Positions 1 through 7,548 of a DNA stretch of 64,000 nucleotides are shown here, piece after piece. The notes under the pieces are model-generated. The model did no database searches. It worked only from the letters and a program-made list of their open reading frames with translations, and was not told the DNA's origin. How positions within the stretch are numbered: the stretch's first letter is position 1; each line of letters begins with the position of its first letter. The translations under genes and the position numbers were made by a program. This stretch comes from Saprospiraceae bacterium (GTDB lineage: Bacteria > Bacteroidota > Bacteroidia > Chitinophagales > Saprospiraceae): NCBI GenBank assembly GCA_041392805.1, contig JAWKLJ010000001.1, positions 2,914,001 through 2,978,000 on the forward strand, written 5' to 3'.

Positions 1-185
1 ATCAAATTCCGCTCACCACAAGTGATGAAGTAGATGTCAGGCTGGAAAATGCGAAAGAAGCAAAACACAACGCCGATACCGGACAATTGACCTGGACCTT
101 GAGCTTGAAACCAAATGAAAATAAAACACTTAATTTTGCTTACAGTGTAAAGTATCCAAAGAAAATGAATTTGGCCCTGGAATAA
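1..185 (+). CDS. DUF4139 (MuiA-like) protein, C-terminal end only
   Basis: The open frame enters from the left edge in the third reading frame and stops with TAA at 183-185. The visible 60 residues start QIPLTTSDEVDVRLENA, contain TGQLTWTLSLKPNE and end FAYSVKYPKKMNLALE. This is the usual ending of the DUF4139 domain of mucoidy inhibitor MuiA-type proteins: a beta-rich tail with 'tG.l.W.l.LkPne' and a final 'Y.VkyPk'. The biochemical role of the family is not established. The rest of the gene lies outside the window. The family call rests on this tail only. Confidence 0.7.
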   Translation, partial: QIPLTTSDEVDVRLENAKEAKHNADTGQLTWTLSLKPNENKTLNFAYSVKYPKKMNLALE

Positions 186-416
186 TCGGTCAGCTGCAAT
201 GATAGAACGGGGAGGTTGTCGGTTCAATATATAACAAGCCTACAACTTTCCCCATCACCCCCTTTCTCGCAGGGCTGTTAAATTCTATGGGGTTTACGCT
301 GTGAGAGCCCTGAATCAAAACCCCTGCCTGCCGAAATATCATGAAGGCAGGAAAATGGCAATAAAAATTAAAAATTAACTTTTTCAGACCTTAACAGCCC
401 TCGACTTTCGACTTTC

Positions 417-1045
417 AGCTTTATGCTGGCTCTACCAATGTTGAATCCCGATGGGATTGGAATTGGCTTGGGGTTTGTTTGGTCTTTTGCTACTTTCTGT
501 CCTCGACTTTCGACTTACGACCAGCTACACCTCCGCACTCGACTTTCGACTTTCGACTTTCAGCTTCATGCTGGCTCTACCAATGTTGAATCCCGATGGG
601 ATTGGAATTGGCTTGGGGTTTGTTTGGGCTGTTGCTGCTTTCTGTCCTCGACTTTCGACTTACGACCAGCTACACCTCCGCACTCGACTTACGACTTCTC
701 ACCTTCATGCTGGCTCTACCAATATTGAATCCCGATGGGATTGGAATTGGCTTGGGGTTTGTTTGGTCTTTTGCTGCTTTCCGTCCTCGACTTTCGACTT
801 ACGACCAGCTACACCTCCGCACTCGACTTACGACTTTCGACTTTCAGCTTCATGCTGGCTCTACCAATGTTGAATCCCGATGGGATTGGAATTGGCTTGG
901 GGTTTGTTTGGGCTGTTGCTGCTTTCTGTCCTCGACTTTCGACTTCTCAGCTTCATGCTGGCTCTACCAATGTTGAATCCCGATGGGATTGGGAATGGCT
1001 TGGGGTTTGCTTGGTCTGTTGCTGCTTTCTGTCCTCGACTTTCGA
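417..1045. repeat. Five-copy tandem repeat array, 103-145 bp units
   Basis: Five near-identical cores begin ATGCTGGCTCTACCAAT at 423, 568, 707, 852 and 955, so the spacings are 145, 139, 145 and 103 bp. Each core contains the small inverted repeat AATCCC-GAT-GGGATT. Between cores run heptad-like CGACTTT tracts and a TACGACCAGCTACACCTCC block, absent from the shortest unit. The array ends a few bases before the thioredoxin stop codon. Plus-strand frames stay open across it because the unit is repeated, not because it codes. Bases 186-416, between the DUF4139 stop and the array, show no feature I recognise. Confidence 0.9.
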
Positions 1046-1051
1046 CTTTTC

Positions 1052-1825
1052 CTAATAAAGCGCCATATCAAAACGCCAGCGATAGTTCTTCGTCAGTGGA
1101 TGAGCATTACCCAAGATGCGGAAAAGACCAATGGCCGTGCGCCGAGGCAGATCCTTCGCCAGTGTTTTGTCGAGCGTAACCGCCTGAATGATTTGCTGGA
1201 TAGCTGTTTCGCCCTCTCCTTGGAGCAAGGACGCCTGGGCGCCAGCGAGGACTTCACCAGCAGGACTGCCATCACTTTCATAGTGCAGAAACTCGGCAAT
1301 GCTTCGAACATCCTCTGCCGTATCTGCAAATTCATCCCCCAGTTTTATAGTCGCCACCAAATCGACGGCCCTTTCAGGTTCGGTGAAGACCAGGTGCTTT
1401 GCGAGCGAGACGGCAGCGGCCGGCAAATCAGGGTTCTCGGCCACAAAGGCCTCTAATTTGGCCAAGCCCTCGGGTTCGGATGCCTCTTCCAGTAAGCTTT
1501 CAAAGTTCTGTTTTCGATCATCAGGGAGGTGCTCCAACAGCCATTTTTCTATCACAGACCGAGGTTGGGCACCAGCAAATTCAGCGATTACCTCTCCCTC
1601 GTAAAAGAGCTTCACATTCGGGATGCTTCTGATTTGATATTCCTGAGCAATCATAGGGTCTTCCTCGGTGTTCAATTTCACCAAATCCCATTTATCAGAT
1701 TGCTCTTCGGCCAATTTTTCGATGGTAGGACCGAGTACCCGACAAGGGCCACACCAGGGGGCCCAAAAGTCGACCACAACAGGTCGTTCGTAACTTCTTT
1801 CTAAAACTGCAGTGTTAAAATCCAT
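1052..1825 (-). CDS. Thioredoxin with C-terminal TPR-like region (CnoX/YbbN type)
   Basis: Residues 1-105 are a thioredoxin fold with the active-site motif WCGPC (Cys25, Cys28) and the cis-proline loop SIPNVKLF (Pro69). Residues about 105-257 form an alpha-helical, TPR-like extension, including the stretch LAKDLPRRTAIGLFRILGNAH. This architecture and the 257-residue length match the CnoX/YbbN family, known as holdase chaperones and thiol protectors that work with GroEL. Whether this protein is redox active is inferred from the intact CxxC; E. coli CnoX has lost it. No signal peptide is visible, so the protein is probably cytoplasmic. The gene is transcribed alone, and its stop codon directly adjoins the tandem repeat array. 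Confidence 0.88.
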   Translation of the reverse strand: MDFNTAVLERSYERPVVVDFWAPWCGPCRVLGPTIEKLAEEQSDKWDLVKLNTEEDPMIAQEYQIRSIPNVKLFYEGEVIAEFAGAQPRSVIEKWLLEHLPDDRKQNFESLLEEASEPEGLAKLEAFVAENPDLPAAAVSLAKHLVFTEPERAVDLVATIKLGDEFADTAEDVRSIAEFLHYESDGSPAGEVLAGAQASLLQGEGETAIQQIIQAVTLDKTLAKDLPRRTAIGLFRILGNAHPLTKNYRWRFDMALY

Positions 1826-2034
1826 GATTCCGTTTTGATCGCATATTCATCCAAAATATAGCTGATTTGGTAGGATATGCTACGAGGTTCTAACCTATTA
1901 TTTGTAACTTAACTTTCCAACTGATCGTCCCAACTGCTGCTAGTTTAAATTTTCAGCCAACCCATATAGGGGACAATCTATAATAATTACATCATGTAAT
2001 AAAGAAAGGTTGTAACAATCAAAAATGAATACAT

Positions 2035-2634
2035 ATGAAAAAGGTGTTACCTATACTTTTTTGTTTGGCTGCGTTGCAATTGAGCGCACAACAAGAAACA
2101 TTATTTGACGATTTGGAAGTTATGGGAGCCTTTGGTGGCCCTATCTTAGAAATTAGCTCCATCAATGGCGAAATAGGCGCCGATGTTGGTGGTGGAGGGG
2201 CCTTAATACTCAATAGGTTCTTCATTGGTGGTTATGGGATGGGGACGGACTATCCAGAATATAGCATCAAAGATGGGAATTTCGCCGGCGATTACAATAT
2301 TCAGTTCAAGCACGGTGGTTTATGGTTTGGCGCTACCTCTCGCACCAATAAATTAACCCATTTTTATTCTAGTTTGAAAATTGGTTGGGGAAAATCCCGG
2401 CTGCGATCAGATGGCGAAACCATCTTTTCCGATCGCATTTTTGCCCTTACGCCAGAAGCTGGCTTTGAAGTGAACGTTACCAACTTCTTTAAACTCGGCC
2501 TAACGGGAGGTTACCGTTGGGTAAATGGCATCAATCAATTGCCGGGCTTGGAAAACAATGATTTTTCCTCAGCGACAGGGGTCATCACTTTCCGTTTCGG
2601 TGGTTTTGGTGATGATTGGGACTGGGATTGGTAG
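2035..2634 (+). CDS. Secreted hypothetical protein, probable small outer-membrane beta-barrel
   Basis: A clear signal peptide (MKKVLPILFCLAALQLSAQ) precedes a 180-residue mature part rich in alternating aromatic and glycine residues, such as FFIGGYGMG, GGLWFGATS and FKLGLTGGYRW. It ends in a strand-like GVITFRFGGFG followed by DDWDWDW. This pattern fits small outer-membrane beta-barrel proteins of Bacteroidota, but no named family was recognised. The acidic and tryptophan-rich tail after the last strand is unusual for a barrel, which normally ends in an aromatic residue. The gene stands alone, converges with the downstream propeller gene, and shares a long inverted repeat with it in the intergenic space. 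Confidence 0.7.
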   Translation: MKKVLPILFCLAALQLSAQQETLFDDLEVMGAFGGPILEISSINGEIGADVGGGGALILNRFFIGGYGMGTDYPEYSIKDGNFAGDYNIQFKHGGLWFGATSRTNKLTHFYSSLKIGWGKSRLRSDGETIFSDRIFALTPEAGFEVNVTNFFKLGLTGGYRWVNGINQLPGLENNDFSSATGVITFRFGGFGDDWDWDW

Positions 2635-2691
2635 GAAAATGGTAATCAAAATTAAAATGACGGCTGCGTTGCTGAGTTAGCGCCCGTTTGG

Positions 2692-2780
2692 AATCAAAAT
2701 CAAAATGGCAATCAAAATCAAAATGGCTTGGGGTATTTCCCTAGTGCCTTCATTTTGATTACCATTTTGATTTTGATTTT
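2692..2780. terminator. Long AT-rich inverted repeat between convergent genes, likely bidirectional terminator
   Basis: The left arm (2692-2725) is built of AATCAAAATC repeats. The right arm (2751-2780) is its reverse complement over about 27 bases with one G-T position. The two separate convergent stop codons. An additional related copy (GGTAATCAAAATTAAAATG) begins near 2640. Confidence 0.6.
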
Positions 2781-2788
2781 AATTAATA

Positions 2789-3979
2789 CTACTGTGCAGC
2801 TAAACCTAGCGAAGTGGCCGGTAATCCCGTTACTTCACCAATATGGGTCAAGCTACCATCTACATGGACGGCGAACATACTAATCGAATCATCGCCATTA
2901 TTGATCGTATACAAGAATTTGGAATTTTGGCTAAAATCCAAATCGATAGGTCCGGCGCCCGTGGTTCCGGCAACACCACTTTCGTTCAACAACTCCAATT
3001 CACCGCCATTACCTACTCGGAATCCAGAAACACTGGCACTACCCGTATTCGTGGTATAAGCATAACGGCCATTATTGGAGACTACCAACCAGCACGCTGC
3101 CGTTTGATTGGTAGCAACTGGTCCTTCCAAAAGGCTTACGTTTGCATTATTTCCCAGGCTGTAAGAGCTGATGGTACTTGCTCCCGCCGCACCTCCTGCC
3201 GCTTCAGAAACAATAAACTGACCGCTTTTGCTAAATTCAAAACCAAATGGTGTTACCCCTGCAGAGGGGAAAGAATTGCCAGGGCTTGCTACCCCGTTGT
3301 AATCAACTTCAAACGTTGTAATTAAGTTGGTCGCCCTTTCGGTAACCACTAAAGTATTGCCGGCACTATTGAAAGCAATCTGCGCTGCCGCCGCACTGGC
3401 ACTACTCAAGCTTTGTTTGGAGCCTTCAATATATGTCAAACGAGCTCTTCTATCTAACCTAAACCCGGCAATATTCCCCTCTCCGCCCGCATTTAAAACA
3501 TAGAGCGTTCTACCATGCAAAGCCAAGCTAGTCGGCTGAATACCTTTCGAATCTACTTTATCCAACAAGCGCAATCGAGAGCCAATGGCAAAAAACACAC
3601 TGATTTCATTGCTACCCGCATTCACCACAAAAACAAAAGGACCATTGGTGATAATGGAGCCCTGAGAGCCCAAACCTGCACCAGAACCTGCACCACCCGT
3701 AGCGTAAGTAATAGGGCCACTCAAACTACCATTGGGGCGGCGAGAAAAAGCCAGGATATGATTACCTGCCGGATCATTATCCATCACATAAACTCCTCCA
3801 GAAGCCTTGCCTAAATAACTTTTTTCCAAAACGGCCACCTCATCTGCCTCATCCGCCAAATCCAATGTGGAGGCATTTTCTTGTAAGCTTAGCTCCTCTG
3901 TTAATATCTCCTTTTGGCAACTGGCCAACAACACAAAAAACAGGCAAAGGGTTATTCCTAATTTCAATACACTTTTCAT
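2789..3979 (-). CDS. Lipoprotein with seven-bladed beta-propeller (lactonase/YVTN-like)
   Basis: The start was set at the ATG at 3979 because MKSVLKLGITLCLFFVLLAS is a lipoprotein signal ending in a lipobox cysteine (Cys21, followed by QKE). The longer open frame upstream adds 52 residues with no signal character. The mature protein has repeated propeller blades of the type 'VYVMDNDPAGNHILAFSRRPNGSLSG', 'YTTNTGSASVSGFRV' and 'YTINNGDDSISMFAV'. These resemble the 6-phosphogluconolactonase-like / YVTN beta-propeller group. Catalytic residues for lactonase activity cannot be assigned by eye, so the function remains open: a surface-exposed binding or scaffold propeller is as likely as an enzyme. 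The gene is monocistronic. Confidence 0.8.
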   Translation of the reverse strand: MKSVLKLGITLCLFFVLLASCQKEILTEELSLQENASTLDLADEADEVAVLEKSYLGKASGGVYVMDNDPAGNHILAFSRRPNGSLSGPITYATGGAGSGAGLGSQGSIITNGPFVFVVNAGSNEISVFFAIGSRLRLLDKVDSKGIQPTSLALHGRTLYVLNAGGEGNIAGFRLDRRARLTYIEGSKQSLSSASAAAAQIAFNSAGNTLVVTERATNLITTFEVDYNGVASPGNSFPSAGVTPFGFEFSKSGQFIVSEAAGGAAGASTISSYSLGNNANVSLLEGPVATNQTAACWLVVSNNGRYAYTTNTGSASVSGFRVGNGGELELLNESGVAGTTGAGPIDLDFSQNSKFLYTINNGDDSISMFAVHVDGSLTHIGEVTGLPATSLGLAAQ

Positions 3980-4226
3980 GATCTGATTTAATTTTTTTGT
4001 AATAAATAGGTTTGTCTTTTTTTGACACTTGCCTGGTTGAATTCCATTCGACATGTCGTCCAAGCAAATGACTGGGACAAAACTAGGCCCTTCTACCTCG
4101 CAGGACTTCACAGTTTTATCACAATTCAGATACAATTGCCGTGAAGATTTTATGCCGCTGTCTACCAGTTGGGTTTACGCGACAATTAGATGCGTTTACT
4201 TTTTTATATCTTAGCCCTAAAAAAAC

Positions 4227-4778
4227 ATGAATGCCATTCTTATTCTAAAAGCCCTCCATGTCATTGGCTTCGTTAGCTGGTTTGCTGGTTTATTTTACCT
4301 GGTACGCCTCTTCGTCTATGATGTAGAAGCCAACGACAAACCCGAACCCGAAAAAAGCATCCTGAAAAGTGCCTTCAATGCCATGCAATGGCGCGTTTAC
4401 AAAATCATCTGCAATCCCGCCATGATGATTACCTGGACTGCGGGTTTTGCGATGATAGCCCTCAACCCCGATTATATGAAGTTGGGCTGGATGCACCTCA
4501 AACTTGGCTTACTCTTCCTTTTGTTAGCTTATCATATCTACAGCAAAGTCATCATTAAAAAACTGGAAGCCGGTGAGTCGGTGATGTCTGCTTTCCAACT
4601 GCGTTTATTCAATGAGGTCCCTTCCCTATTCCTGGCAGCGATTGCCTTTACGGCGGTGCTGGGCAAGGCCGGTACGCTCAATTACCTCTACCTCGGCATC
4701 GGCTTGGCCCTCTTTGCGGGCCTAATGTACCTGGGGGCGAATGCTTATCGGAAAAAACGAGAAAAAGCAGGGTTGTAG
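4227..4778 (+). CDS. hemJ: HemJ-type protoporphyrinogen IX oxidase
   Basis: This 183-residue protein has four to five hydrophobic helices. It carries the family hallmarks: 'LKALHVIGFVSWFAGLFYLVRLFVY' near the N-terminus with the conserved histidine (His11), 'NPAMMITW', 'WMHLKLG' with the conserved lysine, and 'RLFNEVPSLFL'. Those motifs are typical of HemJ (formerly UPF0093), which oxidises protoporphyrinogen IX to protoporphyrin IX in haem synthesis at the cytoplasmic membrane. The length matches the family. It is immediately upstream of the tRNA-Gln gene, on the same strand, but the tRNA has its own promoter-like element. Confidence 0.9.
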   Translation: MNAILILKALHVIGFVSWFAGLFYLVRLFVYDVEANDKPEPEKSILKSAFNAMQWRVYKIICNPAMMITWTAGFAMIALNPDYMKLGWMHLKLGLLFLLLAYHIYSKVIIKKLEAGESVMSAFQLRLFNEVPSLFLAAIAFTAVLGKAGTLNYLYLGIGLALFAGLMYLGANAYRKKREKAGL

Positions 4779-4806
4779 AATTCTATTTATTTTTTTTAGC
4801 TGGAAC

Positions 4807-4837
4807 TTTTAAGAAAGAATAAATTGTTATATCTTTG
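4807..4837 (+). promoter_or_regulatory. Candidate promoter of tRNA-Gln
   Basis: TATCTTTG at 4830-4837 matches the Bacteroidota -7 consensus TAnnTTTG. A T-run at 4807-4810 occupies the -33 position with about 19-20 bp spacing, but it is not a perfect TTG. It lies 46 bp before the tRNA. Confidence 0.5.
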
Positions 4838-4882
4838 CCTCGCTTTGGAAGAAAGGGCAACTTTTCTCTCAAATTCTGGTAC

Positions 4883-4954
4883 AGACCCATGGTGTAATTG
4901 GTAACACAGCAGATTTTGGTTCTGTCGTTCTAGGTTCGAGTCCTAGTGGGTCTA
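4883..4954 (+). tRNA. tRNA-Gln (anticodon TTG)
   Basis: The acceptor stem AGACCCA/TGGGTCT (4883-4889 with 4947-4953) encloses a D-arm (GTGTAATTGGTAACAC), an anticodon arm GCAGA-TTTTGGT-TCTGT giving anticodon TTG (glutamine, codon CAA), and a T-arm with GGTTCGAGTCC. The discriminator base is A, followed by CA in the genomic sequence. The 3' end of the gene, from the T-stem to the discriminator, is the integration target of the downstream island and forms part of the 17-bp att core. Integration regenerates an intact tRNA. Confidence 0.95.
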
Positions 4955-4958
4955 CAAA
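4942..4958 (+). other. attL core in the tRNA-Gln 3' end
   Basis: CCTAGTGGGTCTACAAA covers the 3' strand of the T-stem, the 3' acceptor strand, the discriminator and four further bases. It is repeated exactly at 24701 and 25673. Confidence 0.9.
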
Positions 4959-5023
4959 GGTTTGTTTCAGATTGAATCATATTGTTTCAATACGTATCAC
5001 AAACAACTGAAAATCAAGCCGTA

Positions 5024-5070
5024 AAACAAGGTGAATGTCTCTATATGTATCATGAGAATTCACCTTGTTT
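5024..5070. promoter_or_regulatory. Perfect 13-bp inverted repeat upstream of the integrase
   Basis: AAACAAGGTGAAT (5024-5036) and its exact complement ATTCACCTTGTTT (5058-5070) are separated by 21 bases. The repeat sits between the att core and the integrase promoter. It may be a factor-binding site of the recombination complex or an attenuating hairpin for read-through from the tRNA. It has no T-run. Confidence 0.6.
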
Positions 5071-5089
5071 CATTTTGAATCACGTTTTT

Positions 5090-5119
5090 TTGTACCCAGG
5101 GTTGTACCGAATACCTTTG
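5090..5119 (+). promoter_or_regulatory. Integrase promoter overlapping a paired arm-type site
   Basis: TTG (5090-5092), 19 bases, then TACCTTTG (5112-5119) matches the Bacteroidota promoter consensus. The expected transcript start lies just upstream of the ATG at 5156, which supports that start codon. The spacer contains TGTACCCA (5091-5098) and TGTACCGA (5103-5110), one of six paired sites with 12-bp spacing found at the element ends. Binding of integrase here could repress its own gene; this is an inference. Confidence 0.65.
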
Positions 5120-5155
5120 CTCTTTGGTTCATTTGGTAACTTAAACCTGGTACTA

Positions 5156-6385
5156 ATGACCAATTTCAGCAAAATTCGTTATTCCTTGGTCTTCAACCGT
5201 AAAGATCAGCTCACAACCTTCGGTAAAGCCTTGATCCAAATAAAAGCTTATCAGGATAAAAAATCAAGGTACTTCACTACTGATATCTACATCGAGCCCA
5301 AATACTGGGACTCGCGCAATAAAAAAATCAGACATTCTCATCCCAATCAGTTCATTTACAACCAGCGAATCATTCAGCAAATGCAGGAAATGGAATCATT
5401 TGAAATCCTGATGATTAATCGCTATGGAGGTTTTCCGCTTGATCGTATCCATGAATACGATAATTCAGTCAACCAAGCGTCTAATCCCACCTCCTTTACC
5501 CAATTTTTCGAAGAAGAATTGGCTGCTCATTCCATGAAACCGAGCTCTCGAAAGATGTATAACCTTACTCTAAACAAGCTAATTGATTATAAAGGAAAGG
5601 TATTTTTTGAGGAATTGAATTATCAATTTATATTGGGGTTTGATCGCTTTCTTAGAAAGCAAAACCTTGATATTAATTCTATCAACAAACACCACAGTAG
5701 GCTTAAAACTTTTATTAAGCAGGCGATTAGCAAAGATTTGATAAAACTGGATGCTGATCCTTACAAAAAATTCAAGCCTTCGTCTAAGGAACCAGAAAGG
5801 GTTTTTATTTCGTTGGAAGAATTAAATAGAATCGAAGCCTTATCTTTTTCGAAGGAAGAGGAGCATTTGCAGCAAATAAAGGATATATTTCTACTGGCAA
5901 CTTATACGGGACTCCGGTTTAGCGATGTTTCGACCTTAAAGCTTGGAGATATTGCAAGAAGCCCCAAAGGGTTGACGCTGGCCATTCGGGCCAAAAAAAC
6001 AGAGAAAACCCTTATTTTACCGCTTTACACCTTGTTTAAACAGGCAGAAGGGCTCCCAAGTAAGCCAGAAATTATTTTTAATTGCTACCTGGAGAAGTTT
6101 GAACCTTTTCTAAAATCCATGGGGTCAGAAGAATTGCCGTTCTTTAGGATCACCAATCAATACTTCAATCGATCATTGAAGTTGATCGCGGAAAGGACTG
6201 AAATAAAGAAACGTTTAACTTCTCACGTAGCCAGGCGTACTTTTGCAACCATTATGGCCACAAAAGTAAAAGCGCCTATTTTACAAAGATTATTACAACA
6301 TTCTCGGCCGGATATGACAAATATTTACATTCAATTAAGTAATCATCTGGTGGAGGAGGAACTGGATAAAATAATATGGATTTAA
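5156..6385 (+). CDS. Tyrosine site-specific integrase
   Basis: This is a tyrosine recombinase of the Bacteroidota integrase type, starting KIRYSLVFNRKDQLTTFGKALIQIKAY, the arm-binding domain. A SAM-like core-binding domain follows (about 115-215), then the catalytic domain. Catalytic residues are visible: Arg254 in TGLRFSD, His357 and Arg360 in HVARR, His382 in LLQHSRPD and the nucleophile Tyr391 in NIYIQLS. A longer frame opens at 4982, but those 58 residues lie over the hairpin and promoter and are not like any integrase N-terminus, so the ATG at 5156 was chosen. It should catalyse integration and excision at the tRNA-Gln att core. The last ten bases overlap the start of the next gene. Confidence 0.93.
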   Translation: MTNFSKIRYSLVFNRKDQLTTFGKALIQIKAYQDKKSRYFTTDIYIEPKYWDSRNKKIRHSHPNQFIYNQRIIQQMQEMESFEILMINRYGGFPLDRIHEYDNSVNQASNPTSFTQFFEEELAAHSMKPSSRKMYNLTLNKLIDYKGKVFFEELNYQFILGFDRFLRKQNLDINSINKHHSRLKTFIKQAISKDLIKLDADPYKKFKPSSKEPERVFISLEELNRIEALSFSKEEEHLQQIKDIFLLATYTGLRFSDVSTLKLGDIARSPKGLTLAIRAKKTEKTLILPLYTLFKQAEGLPSKPEIIFNCYLEKFEPFLKSMGSEELPFFRITNQYFNRSLKLIAERTEIKKRLTSHVARRTFATIMATKVKAPILQRLLQHSRPDMTNIYIQLSNHLVEEELDKIIWI

Positions 6386-7149
6386 TAGTTAATGGAAAAA
6401 AGTTATCTATAAAGCATTATTTAAACTTAAATCTAAAGCCTTCAAACGTCGAAGGAGTGGACCTTTATCCTTTATATTCACAGGTCATATATGAATCAAA
6501 CAGCACAAAATTCAAAGCGTTTCATTTTATTGAATTTACAGGAAGTACGATTTTCTGTAGTAAGGATGAGGAGCCGAGAATATTGGATGAATCCTTTTTA
6601 AAGGACGAAAAGGAATTAAGAAAAACCGATGAAAAAATTTTAAAAATAGTTGAATATGAGATTCTTAAGTATAAGAATGAATTCAGTCTAAAAGGTCTAG
6701 GAAAAAGGATACCTATTTATGGCTCTTCCGTTTTAGATATCGTAACTGACTCACTAGGTTTTTCAATGCTTAAGTTTTTAGGATCGAAATTCACCCATAA
6801 TGAGTATTTAGATATTTTCGGTGAAAATGAGCCTTTCGTGGATAAAGTTGCAAAAGCCATTGCCTTAAAACCCGATTTACTTAATAGCATGCCAAGACAT
6901 TTACAGTATTATTCTATAGTCTCAATTCTTACAAAAGTCTTCAATGATTCGACAAGAGAAAGTATAACAGGTTATGATTTATTACTTGGCTCTAAAAGAA
7001 AAGATGCTTTCTACAATAATATTCGCCAAATCTTTCCCTCCCTCAACTCAAAGGATTCTTCAATTCAAATTTCTAACCCAAGTCTTGATGAGCTTTTTGC
7101 TGTTATTCCTACCTTAATTGATGAAAAGATAAAGGCTATGATGAATTAA
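6376..7149 (+). CDS. Hypothetical protein translationally coupled to the integrase
   Basis: This 257-residue protein starts inside the last codons of the integrase gene (10-bp overlap), which suggests translational coupling. It has no signal peptide or membrane segment. The first half is rich in beta-strand-like hydrophobic alternation. The middle has KGLGKRIPIYGSSVLDIV, and the C-terminal half is helical (YYSIVSILTKVFNDSTRESITGYDLLLG). I recognise no family. Its position suggests a role linked to recombination or element maintenance, but this is only context. Base composition is AT-rich like the rest of the island. Confidence 0.75.
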   Translation: MDLIVNGKKLSIKHYLNLNLKPSNVEGVDLYPLYSQVIYESNSTKFKAFHFIEFTGSTIFCSKDEEPRILDESFLKDEKELRKTDEKILKIVEYEILKYKNEFSLKGLGKRIPIYGSSVLDIVTDSLGFSMLKFLGSKFTHNEYLDIFGENEPFVDKVAKAIALKPDLLNSMPRHLQYYSIVSILTKVFNDSTRESITGYDLLLGSKRKDAFYNNIRQIFPSLNSKDSSIQISNPSLDELFAVIPTLIDEKIKAMMN

Positions 7150-7151
7150 TA

Positions 7152-7192
7152 CTGAAATAATTTGCTATTTCAGTAAACGTAAATTACCTTTG
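7152..7192 (+). promoter_or_regulatory. Promoter with overlapping palindromic operator upstream of the HTH gene
   Basis: A near-perfect promoter, TTG (7162-7164), 20 bases, TACCTTTG (7185-7192), overlaps the palindrome with half-sites CTGAAATA and TATTTCAG (7152-7173), which covers the -33 box. The same half-sites recur at 7230-7251. Confidence 0.7.
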
Positions 7193-7229
7193 TGATACAA
7201 AGAGCAAGGTATTTTTTTTACCCTTAATG

Positions 7230-7251
7230 CTGAAATAAAATTTTATTTCAG
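7230..7251. promoter_or_regulatory. Second palindromic operator-like site
   Basis: A perfect 22-bp palindrome with the same CTGAAATA half-site as the one at 7152-7173. The centres are 78 bp apart, flanking the promoter's transcript start. It is followed by GTTTTTATT, so a terminator role for the upstream gene is the alternative. Confidence 0.6.
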
Positions 7252-7295
7252 TTTTTATTAACCACCTATTTTTAGACTCAATAAATTTAAACCTT

Positions 7296-7490
7296 ATGGA
7301 AGAATCAATTCAAATCAACTCCAAATTTATGACGAAGAAAGAAACTGCATATTTCTGTAAAGTCAGCATTGCAACGATTAACCGGTGGATGAAAACAGGT
7401 AGAATTAGTTATCTAAAATTAGGAAGGAAAGTCCTTTTTAACCATGACCAAGTATTGCAGGATCTGGAAAAATTCATCATTATCAATTAA
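7296..7490 (+). CDS. Small helix-turn-helix DNA-binding protein (excisionase-like)
   Basis: This 64-residue protein contains the MerR/excisionase-type winged helix motif: 'MTKKETAYFCKVSIATINRWMKTGRISYLKLGRKVLFNHDQVLQDLEKF'. A short HTH (residues about 12-32) is followed by a basic wing. Such proteins are found next to Bacteroidota tyrosine integrases and act as recombination directionality factors or regulators. Its promoter is flanked by two identical palindromic half-site pairs, which points to autoregulation. A strong rho-independent terminator follows directly after the stop codon. Whether it is the true excisionase of this island is inferred from position and fold. Confidence 0.85.
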   Translation: MEESIQINSKFMTKKETAYFCKVSIATINRWMKTGRISYLKLGRKVLFNHDQVLQDLEKFIIIN

Positions 7491-7503
7491 GCCAAAGAAA
7501 AAA

Positions 7504-7531
7504 GCACGTACGCTAATACGTGCCTTTTTTT
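7504..7531 (+). terminator. Rho-independent terminator after the HTH gene
   Basis: GCACGTA (7504-7510), a 6-base loop and TACGTGC (7517-7523) are followed by a run of seven T. Confidence 0.85.
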
Positions 7532-7548
7532 ATCAAAAAAATTAAAGC

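Noticed and set aside
417..1045. Possible CRISPR array
   Set aside because: Units are 103-145 bp with repeats of about 60 bp and spacers that are themselves repeated; no cas genes are nearby.
423..1179. Several overlapping plus-strand frames (99-157 codons) across the tandem array
   Set aside because: They read the same repeated unit in different frames and run into antisense thioredoxin sequence; the repeat explains the openness.
3980..4135. 52-codon N-terminal extension of the beta-propeller lipoprotein
   Set aside because: A lipoprotein signal starts at 3979; the extension is charged and would bury it.
4982..5155. Upstream extension of the integrase by 58 codons
   Set aside because: It covers the hairpin, the arm pair and a consensus promoter, and the residues do not look like an integrase N-terminus.
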